In this document: piece after piece, positions 7,562 to 14,953 of the stretch
Position numbering within the stretch: the first letter of the stretch is position 1
Layout: the number at the start of each line of letters is the position of its first letter
Source of the DNA: Bryobacteraceae bacterium
GTDB lineage: Bacteria; Acidobacteriota; Terriglobia; Bryobacterales; Bryobacteraceae
Direction: 5' to 3'
Assembly: GCA_030039005.1 (NCBI GenBank)
Contig: JASHQT010000173.1
Coordinates: 1-17,239 of the forward strand
Length of the DNA stretch: 17,239 nucleotides
Made by a program: the position numbers and the translations under genes
The notes under the pieces: generated by a model
The model's database searches: none
What the model saw: the letters and a program-made list of their open reading frames with translations, nothing else
What the model was told of the DNA's origin: nothing

Positions 7562-8272
7562 TCATCGGCAGATCGATTTTAGAATTCGTTTCGCTTCTTC
7601 GAGCGCGGGAAATTGCTTTTCCGCGTCCTTAAATTCGCGCGTATGAACGCAACGCCGCGCTCCGCGATGCTCGACCGGGAAGCGGAGATGCAGCATCTCG
7701 TGAAACAGGACGTATTCGACCGCCAACCGGGGAACGTCCCGGCGGTCGAGCAGCCGGCTCAATACGATCGCGTTGTGCGAGGGATCATAATGCCCCAGCA
7801 TCACGCGCGAGGGTCCGCGGCTCCAGCCGAGCAGCGGCTGCGCCATCAGACCGTGGAAATGAGCCTGATTGAGCTCGTCGAAAATCTGCTCCAGATCGTA
7901 GCATGCGCCTTGCGGGCCGGAGACGAACTTTCGCCCGCGCGTCTGTTTCACCAACTGCAGGCTGCGCCGCATCTCCTTGCGATTGAGATAGCGCCGGTAG
8001 CGTTCGGCGTGCATGCGCGGCGTGGGCCGGCGCAGAAGTTTCGCGAGCAAAATGTGCGTCAGAGACTCTAGAATCGCCGCGGGAGCGCCCTCCAACACAT
8101 CGGTGATCCGAAACTCGAGCCCCGACTCGTCCCAGCGCACCGAGCTATTCGCGTTGGCAAAGCGGCAAAATTTCAAACGAATCGCAGGCACCGGCGTCCG
8201 GGGCCTTAGCTCACGAAATACGCGAGCCAGGATTTCCTCCGGCGTCTCAAAAAAAATAGCGCTTTGCAACAC
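7562..8272 (-). CDS. SprT-like zinc metallopeptidase domain protein
   Basis: A predicted cytoplasmic zinc metalloprotease of 236 residues. Residues about 124-200 match the SprT-like layout: YDLEQIFDELNQAHFHGLM, then a WSRGPSRVMLGHYD strand region, then the HExxH helix FHEMLHLRF (His191, Glu192, His195). A later His210 in HTREFKDAEKQF may be the third zinc ligand. The N-terminal 120 residues have a helical, Arg-rich section (RRPTPRMHAERYRRYLNRKEMRR) of unclear role. SprT/Spartan relatives include DNA-protein crosslink proteases, but the bacterial branch is poorly characterised, so the substrate is unknown. The start is GTG at 8272 with AGG five bases upstream. The gene begins 31 bases after the kinase stop, in the same direction, and is likely cotranscribed with it. 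M48-type or YgjP-type naming is an alternative. Confidence 0.85.
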   Translation of the reverse strand: MLQSAIFFETPEEILARVFRELRPRTPVPAIRLKFCRFANANSSVRWDESGLEFRITDVLEGAPAAILESLTHILLAKLLRRPTPRMHAERYRRYLNRKEMRRSLQLVKQTRGRKFVSGPQGACYDLEQIFDELNQAHFHGLMAQPLLGWSRGPSRVMLGHYDPSHNAIVLSRLLDRRDVPRLAVEYVLFHEMLHLRFPVEHRGARRCVHTREFKDAEKQFPALEEAKRILKSICR

Positions 8273-8279
8273 CTTGCCT

Positions 8280-8307
8280 AGAATAACTCAGGTCCAGAAT
8301 AACTCAG
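8280..8307. repeat. Tandem 12-base direct repeat across the kinase stop / SprT leader
   Basis: AGAATAACTCAG occurs at 8280-8291 and again at 8296-8307, a 16-base period. The rightmost copy contains the kinase TGA stop; the other lies just before the SprT-like start region. It looks like a small local duplication that also copied the stop codon sequence. Confidence 0.7.
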
Positions 8308-9332
8308 CGCTGAATCCGCGCCGAGCCGCCTTTGGCGAACGCACGCACTTGTTCGAGCGTGGCCATGGTGGTATCGCCCGGGAACGTGCTGACCAGCGCG
8401 CCGTGCGCCCAACCGAGTTTGAGCGCCTCCTCGGGGGATTCGCCGGCGAGCAGTCCGTAGAACAGCCCGGCCGAGAAGCCGTCTCCGCCGCCTACGCGGT
8501 CGTAGACGTCCAATTCGCATTGGGGCGCCGAATACGTTTGCCCCGCAATCCACGCCGTGGCGCTCCAGGTGTGGCGGTTGGCCGAGTGCACCTGGCGCAG
8601 ACTGGTGGCTACTACTTTCAACCGCGGATAAGCTTTCACCGTCGCGGCGATATCGGCAAGCCCCAGTCCCTTCTGGATATCTTCTTCGTTACCTACCAAT
8701 ACGTCGACCTGCTGCACGATGCGGCGCAGCACCGCGATGGAGCGTTCCTCGCCGCCCCAGACACTCCACAGCTTGGCGCGATGGTTGAGATCGAACGAGA
8801 CCACCGCGCCGGCGGATTTGGCGGCTTGCATGCCCTCGATGATCAGTTCGCCCGTGGTCGGCGACAGCGCGGCGAAAATGCCCCCGCTATGAAACCAGCG
8901 GACGCCGCCCGAGAAGATCGCCTTCCAATCGAAATCGCCGGGCTTCAGCAAGGCGCCGGCTTCATTGGCGCGGTTGTAAAACACCACCGGAGGACGAACG
9001 CCATAGCCGCGATCGCTATATACCGTGGCCATATTCGGCCCAGTGACCCCGTTGTGCTCGAAGCGTTTGTAAAAGGGCTGCACGCCCATGGCGCGCACGC
9101 GTTCGGCGATCAGGTGGCCCATGGGATAATCCACCATCGCGGTGGCAATGCCCGTGGGAACGCCAAAACAATCGGCCAGATTGGCCGCAACGTTAAATTC
9201 GCCGCCGCTCACGTGGATCCGGCAGTGGGTAGCCTTGCGGAAGGGGACGACGCCGGGATCGAGGCGATACACTAATGCGCCGAGCGATACCAAGCCCAGA
9301 GCGCCGTCGCGAGGTATCTCGAGACCACTCAA
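8304..9332 (-). CDS. kdgK: PfkB-family sugar kinase, 2-keto-3-deoxygluconate kinase type
   Basis: An ATP-dependent carbohydrate kinase, probably phosphorylating 2-keto-3-deoxygluconate to KDPG or KDGP in uronate/pectin or Entner-Doudoroff type catabolism. At 342 residues it is normal for PfkB proteins. Near the N-terminus LVSLGALVYRLDP leads to PfkB signature 1 (SGGEFNVAANLADCFG). Signature 2 is DRVGGGDGFSAGLF, with the catalytic Asp at about residue 284. The block GPNMATVYSDRG fits KDG kinases, but sugar specificity is inferred. The frame stays open upstream to 9575, but that part is low-complexity Arg/Pro sequence overlapping motB. I place the start at TTG 9332, where similarity begins (LSGLEIPRDGALGLVSLG); no convincing SD is seen. 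It lies 53 bases after motB, in the same direction. Confidence 0.9.
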   Translation of the reverse strand: MSGLEIPRDGALGLVSLGALVYRLDPGVVPFRKATHCRIHVSGGEFNVAANLADCFGVPTGIATAMVDYPMGHLIAERVRAMGVQPFYKRFEHNGVTGPNMATVYSDRGYGVRPPVVFYNRANEAGALLKPGDFDWKAIFSGGVRWFHSGGIFAALSPTTGELIIEGMQAAKSAGAVVSFDLNHRAKLWSVWGGEERSIAVLRRIVQQVDVLVGNEEDIQKGLGLADIAATVKAYPRLKVVATSLRQVHSANRHTWSATAWIAGQTYSAPQCELDVYDRVGGGDGFSAGLFYGLLAGESPEEALKLGWAHGALVSTFPGDTTMATLEQVRAFAKGGSARIQR

Positions 9333-9385
9333 ATCCCAACATAGCAAACATGGCGGCGCAAGACGCCTCGTAAATACACCGGGAG

Positions 9386-10063
9386 TTATTGCGCGGACTG
9401 GTCCAGCAGCAGGATGTCGACGCGGCGGTTTTCCGCGCGGCCAGCCGGGGTTTCGTTGGTGTCCCGGGGATCGTTGGATCCATCGCTTTCGACAGACAAT
9501 CGAGATTCCGCGATGCCGTAGCGCGTGGTCAACAGCTCTAGCAGCTTGACGCTGCGAGCCGCGGAAAGCTCCCAATTGTTATGGAAACGCTTGTTGTGAA
9601 TGGGAACCGAATCGGCGTGTCCGACCAGGGCCACTTTGTTAGGAACGCTCGCCAGCACATCGGCGATCTCGGAGACCATGGGGAACGCGGCGGGCATGAC
9701 GCGATCCTCGCCCGATGGAAACAGGATGGCTTGCGGCAAGCTGATCACCAGCCCACGCTTCTCCAGCCGTGCGTCCAACCCCAGCGCCCGCAAACTCTCC
9801 TCGGCCTGAACAAGCACTGGATTTTGAGCTGGCGAGGGAGCAGGCTGCGGCGGCTGAACCGGTTTGGCAGGAACTGAGGCTGCGGCCCGGATTTGCGGCG
9901 GCGTCTGCTGCGGCTTTGCGGTCGCAGCCGAATGCACGCCCTGCGCTGCGACCGCGGCGAACAGGATCAGCAAAATCGTGATGAGATCGGTATAGCTGAT
10001 CAGCCAGCGCTCGCGCTGTCCACCGTGTTCGGCTTGCAGGTATTGGGGCTTGAGCTTAGGCAT
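9386..10063 (-). CDS. motB: Flagellar motor stator protein MotB (OmpA-type peptidoglycan-binding)
   Basis: The stator subunit anchoring the ion channel to peptidoglycan, 225 residues. The single membrane helix is at 20-41 (RWLISYTDLITILLILFAAVAA), with Asp26 in the place of the proton-binding Asp32 of E. coli MotB. A Pro/Ala/Gln-rich linker (about 52-80) follows. The OmpA/MotB peptidoglycan-binding domain covers about 95-220, with VGHADSVPIH, NWELSAARS and GRAENRRVDILL. It is somewhat shorter than E. coli MotB (308 residues), mainly in the linker and tail. Its ATG overlaps the motA stop in ATGCCTAA, so the two are probably translationally coupled. No other flagellar gene is visible. Confidence 0.93.
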   Translation of the reverse strand: MPKLKPQYLQAEHGGQRERWLISYTDLITILLILFAAVAAQGVHSAATAKPQQTPPQIRAAASVPAKPVQPPQPAPSPAQNPVLVQAEESLRALGLDARLEKRGLVISLPQAILFPSGEDRVMPAAFPMVSEIADVLASVPNKVALVGHADSVPIHNKRFHNNWELSAARSVKLLELLTTRYGIAESRLSVESDGSNDPRDTNETPAGRAENRRVDILLLDQSAQ

Positions 10064-10988
10064 GCGCCGCCGGGGGCAGGGCTTCGCGAAGACGCGTCCG
10101 GCGGTCGCGGAGGTAGGCGTTCAAGCGCAATCGAATGATCGCTGGATGGACGTTGTCGGCCAGCGCGAGCACGCCCTCCATGATGAGCTCCTGGACCTCG
10201 AAATTTTCGGCGATCCGTGCGCGAATTCGGTGCGCCGCCGGCAACAGGATCAAATTGGCCAGGGCCAGCCCATAGATGGTGGAAACGAAAGCTGTGCCAA
10301 TGCCGAATCCGACCGATTGTAGATTCGCGAAATGCCGGAGAACTTCAATCAATCCGACGACAGTGCCGATGATTCCGATCGCGGGAGCGAAGCCGCCCGC
10401 CACTTCCAACACTTTGGCGTCCGCTTCGCCTTGACGTTCTCGCAGGCGCAATTCGGTTTCGAGCACAGCCTCCAGTTCCGCTCGGTTCCCAATATCCAAG
10501 GCGATCTGGACCGCCTGTCCCAGGAAAGGGTACGACGCCTGGGGCACCAGCGATTCCAGAGCCAGAACACCGCTGCGGCGCGCCGTCCTGGCCCAAGAAA
10601 TAATCTCTTCCACTAAGGCTTCGCGGTCCACTTCTTCCGACGACATGAGTTCCCGGACCCGCTGCAGAGAGTGGACGAGGGAACCTCTGGGCGTAGTGAC
10701 AAGCATGACGCCGACCGTGCCGCCAACCACGATAAATGCACCCGCTGGCTGCAAAAAATAGGTGACCGAGATGCCCGCGGCGGCGATTCCTGCCACGATG
10801 GCCCCTAGCACCACCAACAGACCGACAAGAAACGCCACGTCCACGCGCCGCGGGCGAGCTTGCTCCTGCTTTTTTGCCGCCAATGGGCGCGCGTGTTCCG
10901 TGAGCGCCGCTGGGGAAGTGGCCATATTGACTGCTGGGATCACAGCACCCTGAGGTCCAACGCGCAAGTTGTTGACCCAACGTAGCAT
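10056..10988 (-). CDS. motA: Flagellar motor stator protein MotA
   Basis: A proton-channel subunit of the flagellar stator in the inner membrane, 310 residues from the chosen start. Four membrane helices lie at about 50-71, 80-98, 196-218 and 228-252, with the large charged cytoplasmic loop between helices 2 and 3, as in MotA. The third helix carries PAIGIIGTVVGLI, whose proline is the conserved torque/channel residue, and helix 4 has YGLALANLILLPAA. ATG at 10988 is preferred because GAGGA lies just upstream; TTG 11009 and ATG 10925 are possible alternatives. The roughly 45-residue N-terminal cytoplasmic extension is unusual for MotA and would mostly vanish with the 10925 start. It overlaps motB by 8 bases and follows fahA after 55 bases. 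An ExbB/TolQ reading is less likely given its MotB partner. Confidence 0.92.
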   Translation of the reverse strand: MLRWVNNLRVGPQGAVIPAVNMATSPAALTEHARPLAAKKQEQARPRRVDVAFLVGLLVVLGAIVAGIAAAGISVTYFLQPAGAFIVVGGTVGVMLVTTPRGSLVHSLQRVRELMSSEEVDREALVEEIISWARTARRSGVLALESLVPQASYPFLGQAVQIALDIGNRAELEAVLETELRLRERQGEADAKVLEVAGGFAPAIGIIGTVVGLIEVLRHFANLQSVGFGIGTAFVSTIYGLALANLILLPAAHRIRARIAENFEVQELIMEGVLALADNVHPAIIRLRLNAYLRDRRTRLREALPPAAHA

Positions 10989-11043
10989 CGGATCCTCGAG
11001 GAGCGCCAAATTTTCGACGCCGGCGAATGCACAGGCACGCTGC

Positions 11044-12285
11044 TCAAGCCGGTAACGCGGGTAGAATCAATCCCCGGCACTCGCCCAGGCCGATGCGACG
11101 AAAATCTGACGCTGCGCACCAGCCTTTGAGGCTCACTTCGTCGCCGTCTTCGAGGAATTGGCGCGATTCGCCGGTGGGAAGTTCGAGGGGCTCGGCGCCC
11201 CGGCGCGTGATTTCGAGCAAGCAGCCCTCGTTCTGCTTGGCGGGACCTGAGACGGTGCCGCTGCCGATCAAATCGCCCGCGCGCAGCGGGCAGCCGTTGC
11301 TGGTGTGATGGGCGATCATCTGGCCGAAGGTCCAGTAAAGGGACCCGAAATCGCTTTGGCTGAGCTGCACGGGCTGCTGCATTTTCGCCGTGCGCAGCCA
11401 GACTTCGAGCGTGATTCGAAACGCTCCCGGGCCAGGCGCGCCCAGACCAGGCGAGCGAAGGTACGGAAGGGGCGCGGGATCGCCGGCAGGCCGCTCGGCG
11501 GCGGATGCACGAAACGGCTCCAGCGCGTCGAGCGTGACGATCCAGGGCGAGATGGACGTAGCGAAGCTCTTCCCCAGAAACGGTCCTAAGGGCTGGTATT
11601 CCCAGCTCTGGATATCGCGCGCCGACCAGTCGTTCAGCAGGCACACACCGAACAGATGGTCCTCGGCGCTCGAAATCGGAATGGGCTCGCCGAGGGGATT
11701 TCCCGGACCGATGAACGCGCCGGCTTCCAGCTCGTAATCGAGCATGCGCGTCGGAGCGTAGACGGGCGAACCGCCGTCGACAATCTGGCCCTTGGGGCGG
11801 CGCACCGGCGTGCCGCTCAGCACGACGGACGATGCGCGGCCGTGGTACGCGATCGGGATCCATTTGTAATTCGGCGCGAGCGGTTTATCGGGGCGAAACA
11901 GGCGACCGACGTTGGTGGCGTGGTCGAGCGATGCGAAGAAATCCGTGTAATCGGGAATCTCGCAAGGAAGCAGCAGCTCGATTTCGGTAAGCGGCAGAAT
12001 GGCGCTCGCAGCGGCGGAAGAATAAGTCGTCAACAGTTCGCTAATGCGAGCGCGCAGCCCCGTACGCTTGCGGCGCGACATCTTCATCACGGCAGCGAGA
12101 GACTCGATGCCGAGCGCCTCGCTCGCATCCAGGGCCATATCGCCGATCCGAACGCCTACGCGCAGGCGCTCCTCGCCGCGCTTATGAAAACTCGCGTAGG
12201 GCAGATTTTGGATTGGGAAATCGTTCTCGGGGTGGTTTGCGGACTCGATCCAGCTCGCGAGGTTGGGGTCGTGGGTTGAATCCAT
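11044..12285 (-). CDS. fahA: Fumarylacetoacetase (tyrosine/homogentisate degradation)
   Basis: Hydrolyses 4-fumarylacetoacetate to fumarate and acetoacetate, the last step of the homogentisate route. The 413 residues match full-length enzymes: an N-terminal domain (1-105) and the catalytic FAH domain. Counterparts of the mouse FAH active-site residues are present: Asp115 and His122 in DYTDFFASLDHATNVG, Glu185 and Glu187 in LDYELEAG, Asp219 in NDWSARDIQ and Lys239 in GPFLGKSF. YHGRASS and the C-terminal GSGTVSGP are also intact. The start is ATG 12285; another ATG 14 bases upstream is out of frame. The SD is weak. No homogentisate dioxygenase or maleylacetoacetate isomerase lies beside it, so the rest of the pathway must be elsewhere. 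It may head a minus-strand transcript reaching motAB. Confidence 0.97.
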   Translation of the reverse strand: MDSTHDPNLASWIESANHPENDFPIQNLPYASFHKRGEERLRVGVRIGDMALDASEALGIESLAAVMKMSRRKRTGLRARISELLTTYSSAAASAILPLTEIELLLPCEIPDYTDFFASLDHATNVGRLFRPDKPLAPNYKWIPIAYHGRASSVVLSGTPVRRPKGQIVDGGSPVYAPTRMLDYELEAGAFIGPGNPLGEPIPISSAEDHLFGVCLLNDWSARDIQSWEYQPLGPFLGKSFATSISPWIVTLDALEPFRASAAERPAGDPAPLPYLRSPGLGAPGPGAFRITLEVWLRTAKMQQPVQLSQSDFGSLYWTFGQMIAHHTSNGCPLRAGDLIGSGTVSGPAKQNEGCLLEITRRGAEPLELPTGESRQFLEDGDEVSLKGWCAASDFRRIGLGECRGLILPALPA

Positions 12286-12380
12286 GGTGTGGAATCCATC
12301 GTGCCCGCGTTCATTATCCGGGGTCGCCAGAGGTTTGGCAAGTAGACGACGAGGACGCTACAGACCGCGCTAAAGTGAAT

Positions 12381-12671
12381 ATGCGGATGGACAACGAGCA
12401 AATTCAGGCCGCCATCAAAAAACTCCAGGACGCCATGGTCGTGATGGCGCATATGGAGACCCGGCAGGCAGAACGGTTGCTGAGGCAGGAAAGAGAAATC
12501 GAAGAACTGACGCTACCGCGTGCGCGGGTAGATCAGACCGTGCTGCGTCTCCGCGAGGAAACCGCCGTATTTCAGCGCAGAACCGAGCAAAATCTGGCCG
12601 AGATTACGGGCAAGCTGAATGGGTTGATCGGTTACGTCGCCGGCGGTGGTCCTGAAGGCCTTCGGCCATAG
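12381..12671 (+). CDS. Small coiled-coil hypothetical protein
   Basis: A 96-residue protein that is almost entirely a predicted coiled coil: heptad-like spacing runs from IQAAIKKLQDAM through RQERE to VDQTVLRLREETAVFQRRTEQNLAEITGKLNGLIGY. It has no signal peptide, membrane helix or Cys cluster. It resembles short Solibacter-type hypotheticals with repeated L/I heptads ending in a hydrophobic segment near LIDIV/LIGYV, but that is from memory. Start choice is uncertain: GTG 12375, ATG 12381 and ATG 12387 are in frame within four codons, none with a strong SD. The reading frame is open further upstream, overlapping fahA, but that part lacks coding character. The role may be oligomerisation or scaffold; no function is claimed. 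Confidence 0.6.
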   Translation: MRMDNEQIQAAIKKLQDAMVVMAHMETRQAERLLRQEREIEELTLPRARVDQTVLRLREETAVFQRRTEQNLAEITGKLNGLIGYVAGGGPEGLRP

Positions 12672-12730
12672 CGGGTTTCGTTGCGGATTTGCAATCGCTC
12701 CGCAATGCGTTTGAAACATGCCCCAGCGTA

Positions 12731-12744
12731 CTTGTACTTACAAG
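12731..12744. promoter_or_regulatory. Palindrome CTTGTA-CT-TACAAG before the PHP gene
   Basis: Six-base perfect arms with a two-base centre, 114 bases upstream of the PHP start and 60 bases after the coiled-coil gene stop. It could be an operator. No clear -35/-10 pair was identified near it, so the role is speculative. Confidence 0.25.
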
Positions 12745-12857
12745 CCTTCCGTTGGAACATCTTGCGCCGCAGTACTCCCTTGAACAAGCATTTTGTGTCA
12801 CGAATGTTTTTTCCACAATTCAACGGACTGTAACGCCCTCCACGCTACAAAGAGGGC

Positions 12858-13721
12858 ATGAAGTGCGATCTGCACGTCCATACGCGGCACTCGGGCATGT
12901 GCAACATTCCCGGGTTCCAACGTTTTTGCCGCGAAAGCTATAACGATTCCCAGGCGGTCTATGAGATTTTGAAACGCCGGGGCATGGATCTGGTGACGGT
13001 GACCGATCACGATTCCATCGACGCGGCCGAGGAACTGCGCCGCTACCCCGATTTCTTCCTCAGCGAGGAAGTGACGTGCACCACACCGTCCCGTACCGAA
13101 ATCCATGTCGGCGTATACGGCATCGAGGAACGGCATCACGTCGAATTGCAGCGCCGGCGCAAGGACGTGCCGGCTTTGGCCGCCTATCTCGACGAGCAAG
13201 GACTGCTGTTCAGCATCAATCATGTTTTTTCCAGCCTGACCGGCCGCCGCACCGATCTCGATTTCGAGCTGTTCGAAGACCTGTTTCCCGCCATGGAGAC
13301 GCTGAACGGCCACATCCCTGGCGCCAACAATCGGGCCGCGGCACAACTCGCTGGGACCTGGCAGAAGGCCCCGGTGGCGGGCAGCGACGCCCACACGCTC
13401 GAAACGCTGGCATTAACGTATACGGAAGTGGCCGGCGCGGATGGGATCGCCGAATATCTCGACGCGCTGCGAAATGGCCGTGGGCGAGCGGCGGGCGCTT
13501 CCGGCAGTTACGCCAAGCTTACGCGCGCGGTACTGGGCATCGGCGCAAGCCTGGTGCGCGAACGCCGCTGGGCGTTCACGCTGGCTCCCCTGATGCTGGC
13601 CGTCCCGCTCGTGACGTTGGTTAACTACTTCTGCGAGTTGAGCTTCCACGCCCGCTGGTCGCGCGCCATCTGGCCCGCGCCGCTGGAGGAATCCGCCTGC
13701 ACCGAAGCCGCCGAAAGCTGA
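12858..13721 (+). CDS. PHP-domain metal-dependent phosphoesterase with C-terminal membrane helix
   Basis: A 287-residue PHP-superfamily protein, predicted to hydrolyse phosphoesters with a polynuclear metal centre. Metal-ligand motifs follow the family order: DLHVHT (His6, His8), TVTDHDS (Asp50-His51), SEEV (Glu70/71), INHVF (His122) and GSDAHT (Asp177, His179). After the domain ends near 210 a linker leads to a hydrophobic helix at about 238-260 (FTLAPLMLAVPLVTLVNYFCE) with Arg on both sides, so the protein may be tethered to the inner membrane with the catalytic domain in the cytoplasm. No N-terminal signal is seen. ATG 12858 follows AGAGGGC, a fair SD. The substrate is unknown; relatives include histidinol phosphatase, YciV-type nucleases and DNA polymerase proofreading PHP domains. 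Confidence 0.9.
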   Translation: MKCDLHVHTRHSGMCNIPGFQRFCRESYNDSQAVYEILKRRGMDLVTVTDHDSIDAAEELRRYPDFFLSEEVTCTTPSRTEIHVGVYGIEERHHVELQRRRKDVPALAAYLDEQGLLFSINHVFSSLTGRRTDLDFELFEDLFPAMETLNGHIPGANNRAAAQLAGTWQKAPVAGSDAHTLETLALTYTEVAGADGIAEYLDALRNGRGRAAGASGSYAKLTRAVLGIGASLVRERRWAFTLAPLMLAVPLVTLVNYFCELSFHARWSRAIWPAPLEESACTEAAES

Positions 13722-13753
13722 GCTTTTCGCTCCGTCATCTGCTCCCGGAACGC

Positions 13754-13784
13754 CTTGCATGCAAGCGTTTTGCGTTGCTATAGT
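13754..13784 (+). promoter_or_regulatory. Candidate promoter with overlapping 12-base palindrome ahead of the dioxygenase
   Basis: TTGCAT (13755-13760) and TATAGT (13779-13784) are separated by 18 bases. The perfect palindrome CTTGCATGCAAG (13754-13765) covers the -35, the position expected for a repressor site. MarR-type repressors control the related mhq genes in Bacillus, but no regulator gene adjoins here. The leader would be about 70 bases. Confidence 0.4.
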
Positions 13785-13802
13785 GAGACTAAAAGCGAAG
13801 CA

Positions 13803-13851
13803 GTGATCCTAAATCACAACACTTGAATCGCCGATATAATCGCGCGGGAGG
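13803..13851 (+). promoter_or_regulatory. Second candidate -10, inverted repeat and SD of the dioxygenase gene
   Basis: GTGAT-CCTAA-ATCAC (13803-13817) is a 5-base-arm inverted repeat. TATAAT at 13835-13840 is a perfect -10, with the repeat lying over its -35 position, which has no TTGACA match. GGGAGG at 13846-13851 is a strong SD 10 bases before ATG 13862. Transcription from this -10 would leave a leader of only about 15 bases, so the upstream promoter may be the main one. Confidence 0.35.
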
Positions 13852-13861
13852 TAACAGCAGC

Positions 13862-14953
13862 ATGTCTTTGGTATCGGGCATCCACCACGTCACCGTTTGT
13901 GCGTCTGGAGCCCAAGAAGACGTAGATTTCATGACGCAGGTCTTTGGGCAGCGGCTGATCAAACAGACCATCCTTTTCGACGGACGCTATGCCCATTACC
14001 ACCTGTATTATTCGAACGCCAACGCCGAGCCGGGTTCGGTGTACACGACGTTTCCCTATAAGCGGGTTCCCGGGCGCCCGGGCTCGGGCCAGATCCAGGC
14101 TACCGCTTACACGGTGAAGAAGGGGACCACGAAATTCTGGGACGAGCACCTGACGCATCACAAGATCAAGCACAGTGGCATTCAGGAGCGGTTCGGACAG
14201 AAGTTCATCCGCTTCAGCCATCCGTCCGGATTGCAGCTCGAAGTGCTCGAGGATCAGGCCGATGAGCGCAAGCCCTGGACAGTGGGCGAAATCGGCACCG
14301 ACGTGGCCACGCATGGATTCCACGGACCGGTGCTGTCGGTGCGCGAGATCCCCGAAACCGAGCGCTTCTTTGTCGAGGCACTGGGATTCAAGAAGACCGG
14401 CGTCGATGGAAACTTTCATCGCCTGGAACTGAACGGCGGAGGCGCCAACAAGACCATCGTGCTGCTACACGAACCTGACCGTCCGTCGGGGAGCTGGGGA
14501 TTCGGCGCGGGCTGCGGCCATCATGTGGCGCTGGATGCAGGCACTGACGAAGGCCTCGCCGAGCAGAAGGGCATCTACGAAGAGCTAGGCTACACGGACT
14601 GCTCCGAAATCAAGGATCGCAATTATTTCCATTCCATCTATTGCCGTTGCCCGGGCGGAATTCTGGTGGAGTGCGCGGCCACGGCGGAAGGCGGATTCGC
14701 CCGCGATGAGCCGTACGACGCTCTTGGCCATCAGTTGCTGCTGCCGCCGTGGTTCGAAGAACGCCGCGATGAGATCATGGGCATGCTGGAGCCGATCACG
14801 ATTCCGGAAAACAACTTCCCGCATATGATCGAAGCGGTGCACGTCAATATTGCGACACCGGGCGGAACGCCTTCGGCCGCGGACGCGGTGGGCATCGGGC
14901 CTTCGCGCCGCCAGGCCGTGTTCATCGGCGGCGACGGTTCGCAGAAAAAGTAG
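13862..14953 (+). CDS. Ring-cleaving VOC-family dioxygenase (MhqO/PcpA-like)
   Basis: A putative Fe(II) dioxygenase of the vicinal-oxygen-chelate fold, 363 residues, related to MhqO and PcpA-type (hydro)quinone dioxygenases that open para-diol rings. Two VOC modules are visible: residues about 5-155 (SGIHHVTVCASGAQEDVDFM to FSHPSGLQLEVLED) and about 165-275 (GFHGPVLSVREIPETERFF to GILVECAA). The likely 2-His-1-carboxylate ligands are His9, His221 (GHHVAL) and Glu270 (LVECA), with spacing close to PcpA. The C-terminal extension (LPPWFEERRDEIMGML) is typical of the group. ATG 13862 is supported by GGGAGG ten bases upstream. An MhqD-like hydrolase follows after 85 bases, paralleling Bacillus mhqNOD. 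The exact substrate is not determined by sequence. Confidence 0.93.
   Translation: MSLVSGIHHVTVCASGAQEDVDFMTQVFGQRLIKQTILFDGRYAHYHLYYSNANAEPGSVYTTFPYKRVPGRPGSGQIQATAYTVKKGTTKFWDEHLTHHKIKHSGIQERFGQKFIRFSHPSGLQLEVLEDQADERKPWTVGEIGTDVATHGFHGPVLSVREIPETERFFVEALGFKKTGVDGNFHRLELNGGGANKTIVLLHEPDRPSGSWGFGAGCGHHVALDAGTDEGLAEQKGIYEELGYTDCSEIKDRNYFHSIYCRCPGGILVECAATAEGGFARDEPYDALGHQLLLPPWFEERRDEIMGMLEPITIPENNFPHMIEAVHVNIATPGGTPSAADAVGIGPSRRQAVFIGGDGSQKK

Noticed and set aside
8013..9275. 420-codon plus-strand frame opposite the kinase
   Set aside because: It spans two clear minus-strand genes and has Arg/Gly/Ala/His-rich composition typical of the complement of GC-rich codons.
9333..9575. Upstream extension of the kinase frame
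   Set aside because: These 81 codons overlap motB coding sequence and lack conserved kinase residues; the family N-terminus begins near 9332.
10940..11863. 307-codon minus-strand frame inside fahA
   Set aside because: It is a different frame of the same strand as a fully conserved fumarylacetoacetase, and Arg/Pro-rich without motifs.
13803..13817. CRP-type site
   Set aside because: GTGA and TCAC are 7 bases apart, whereas the CRP/FNR type needs 6; kept only as a generic inverted repeat.
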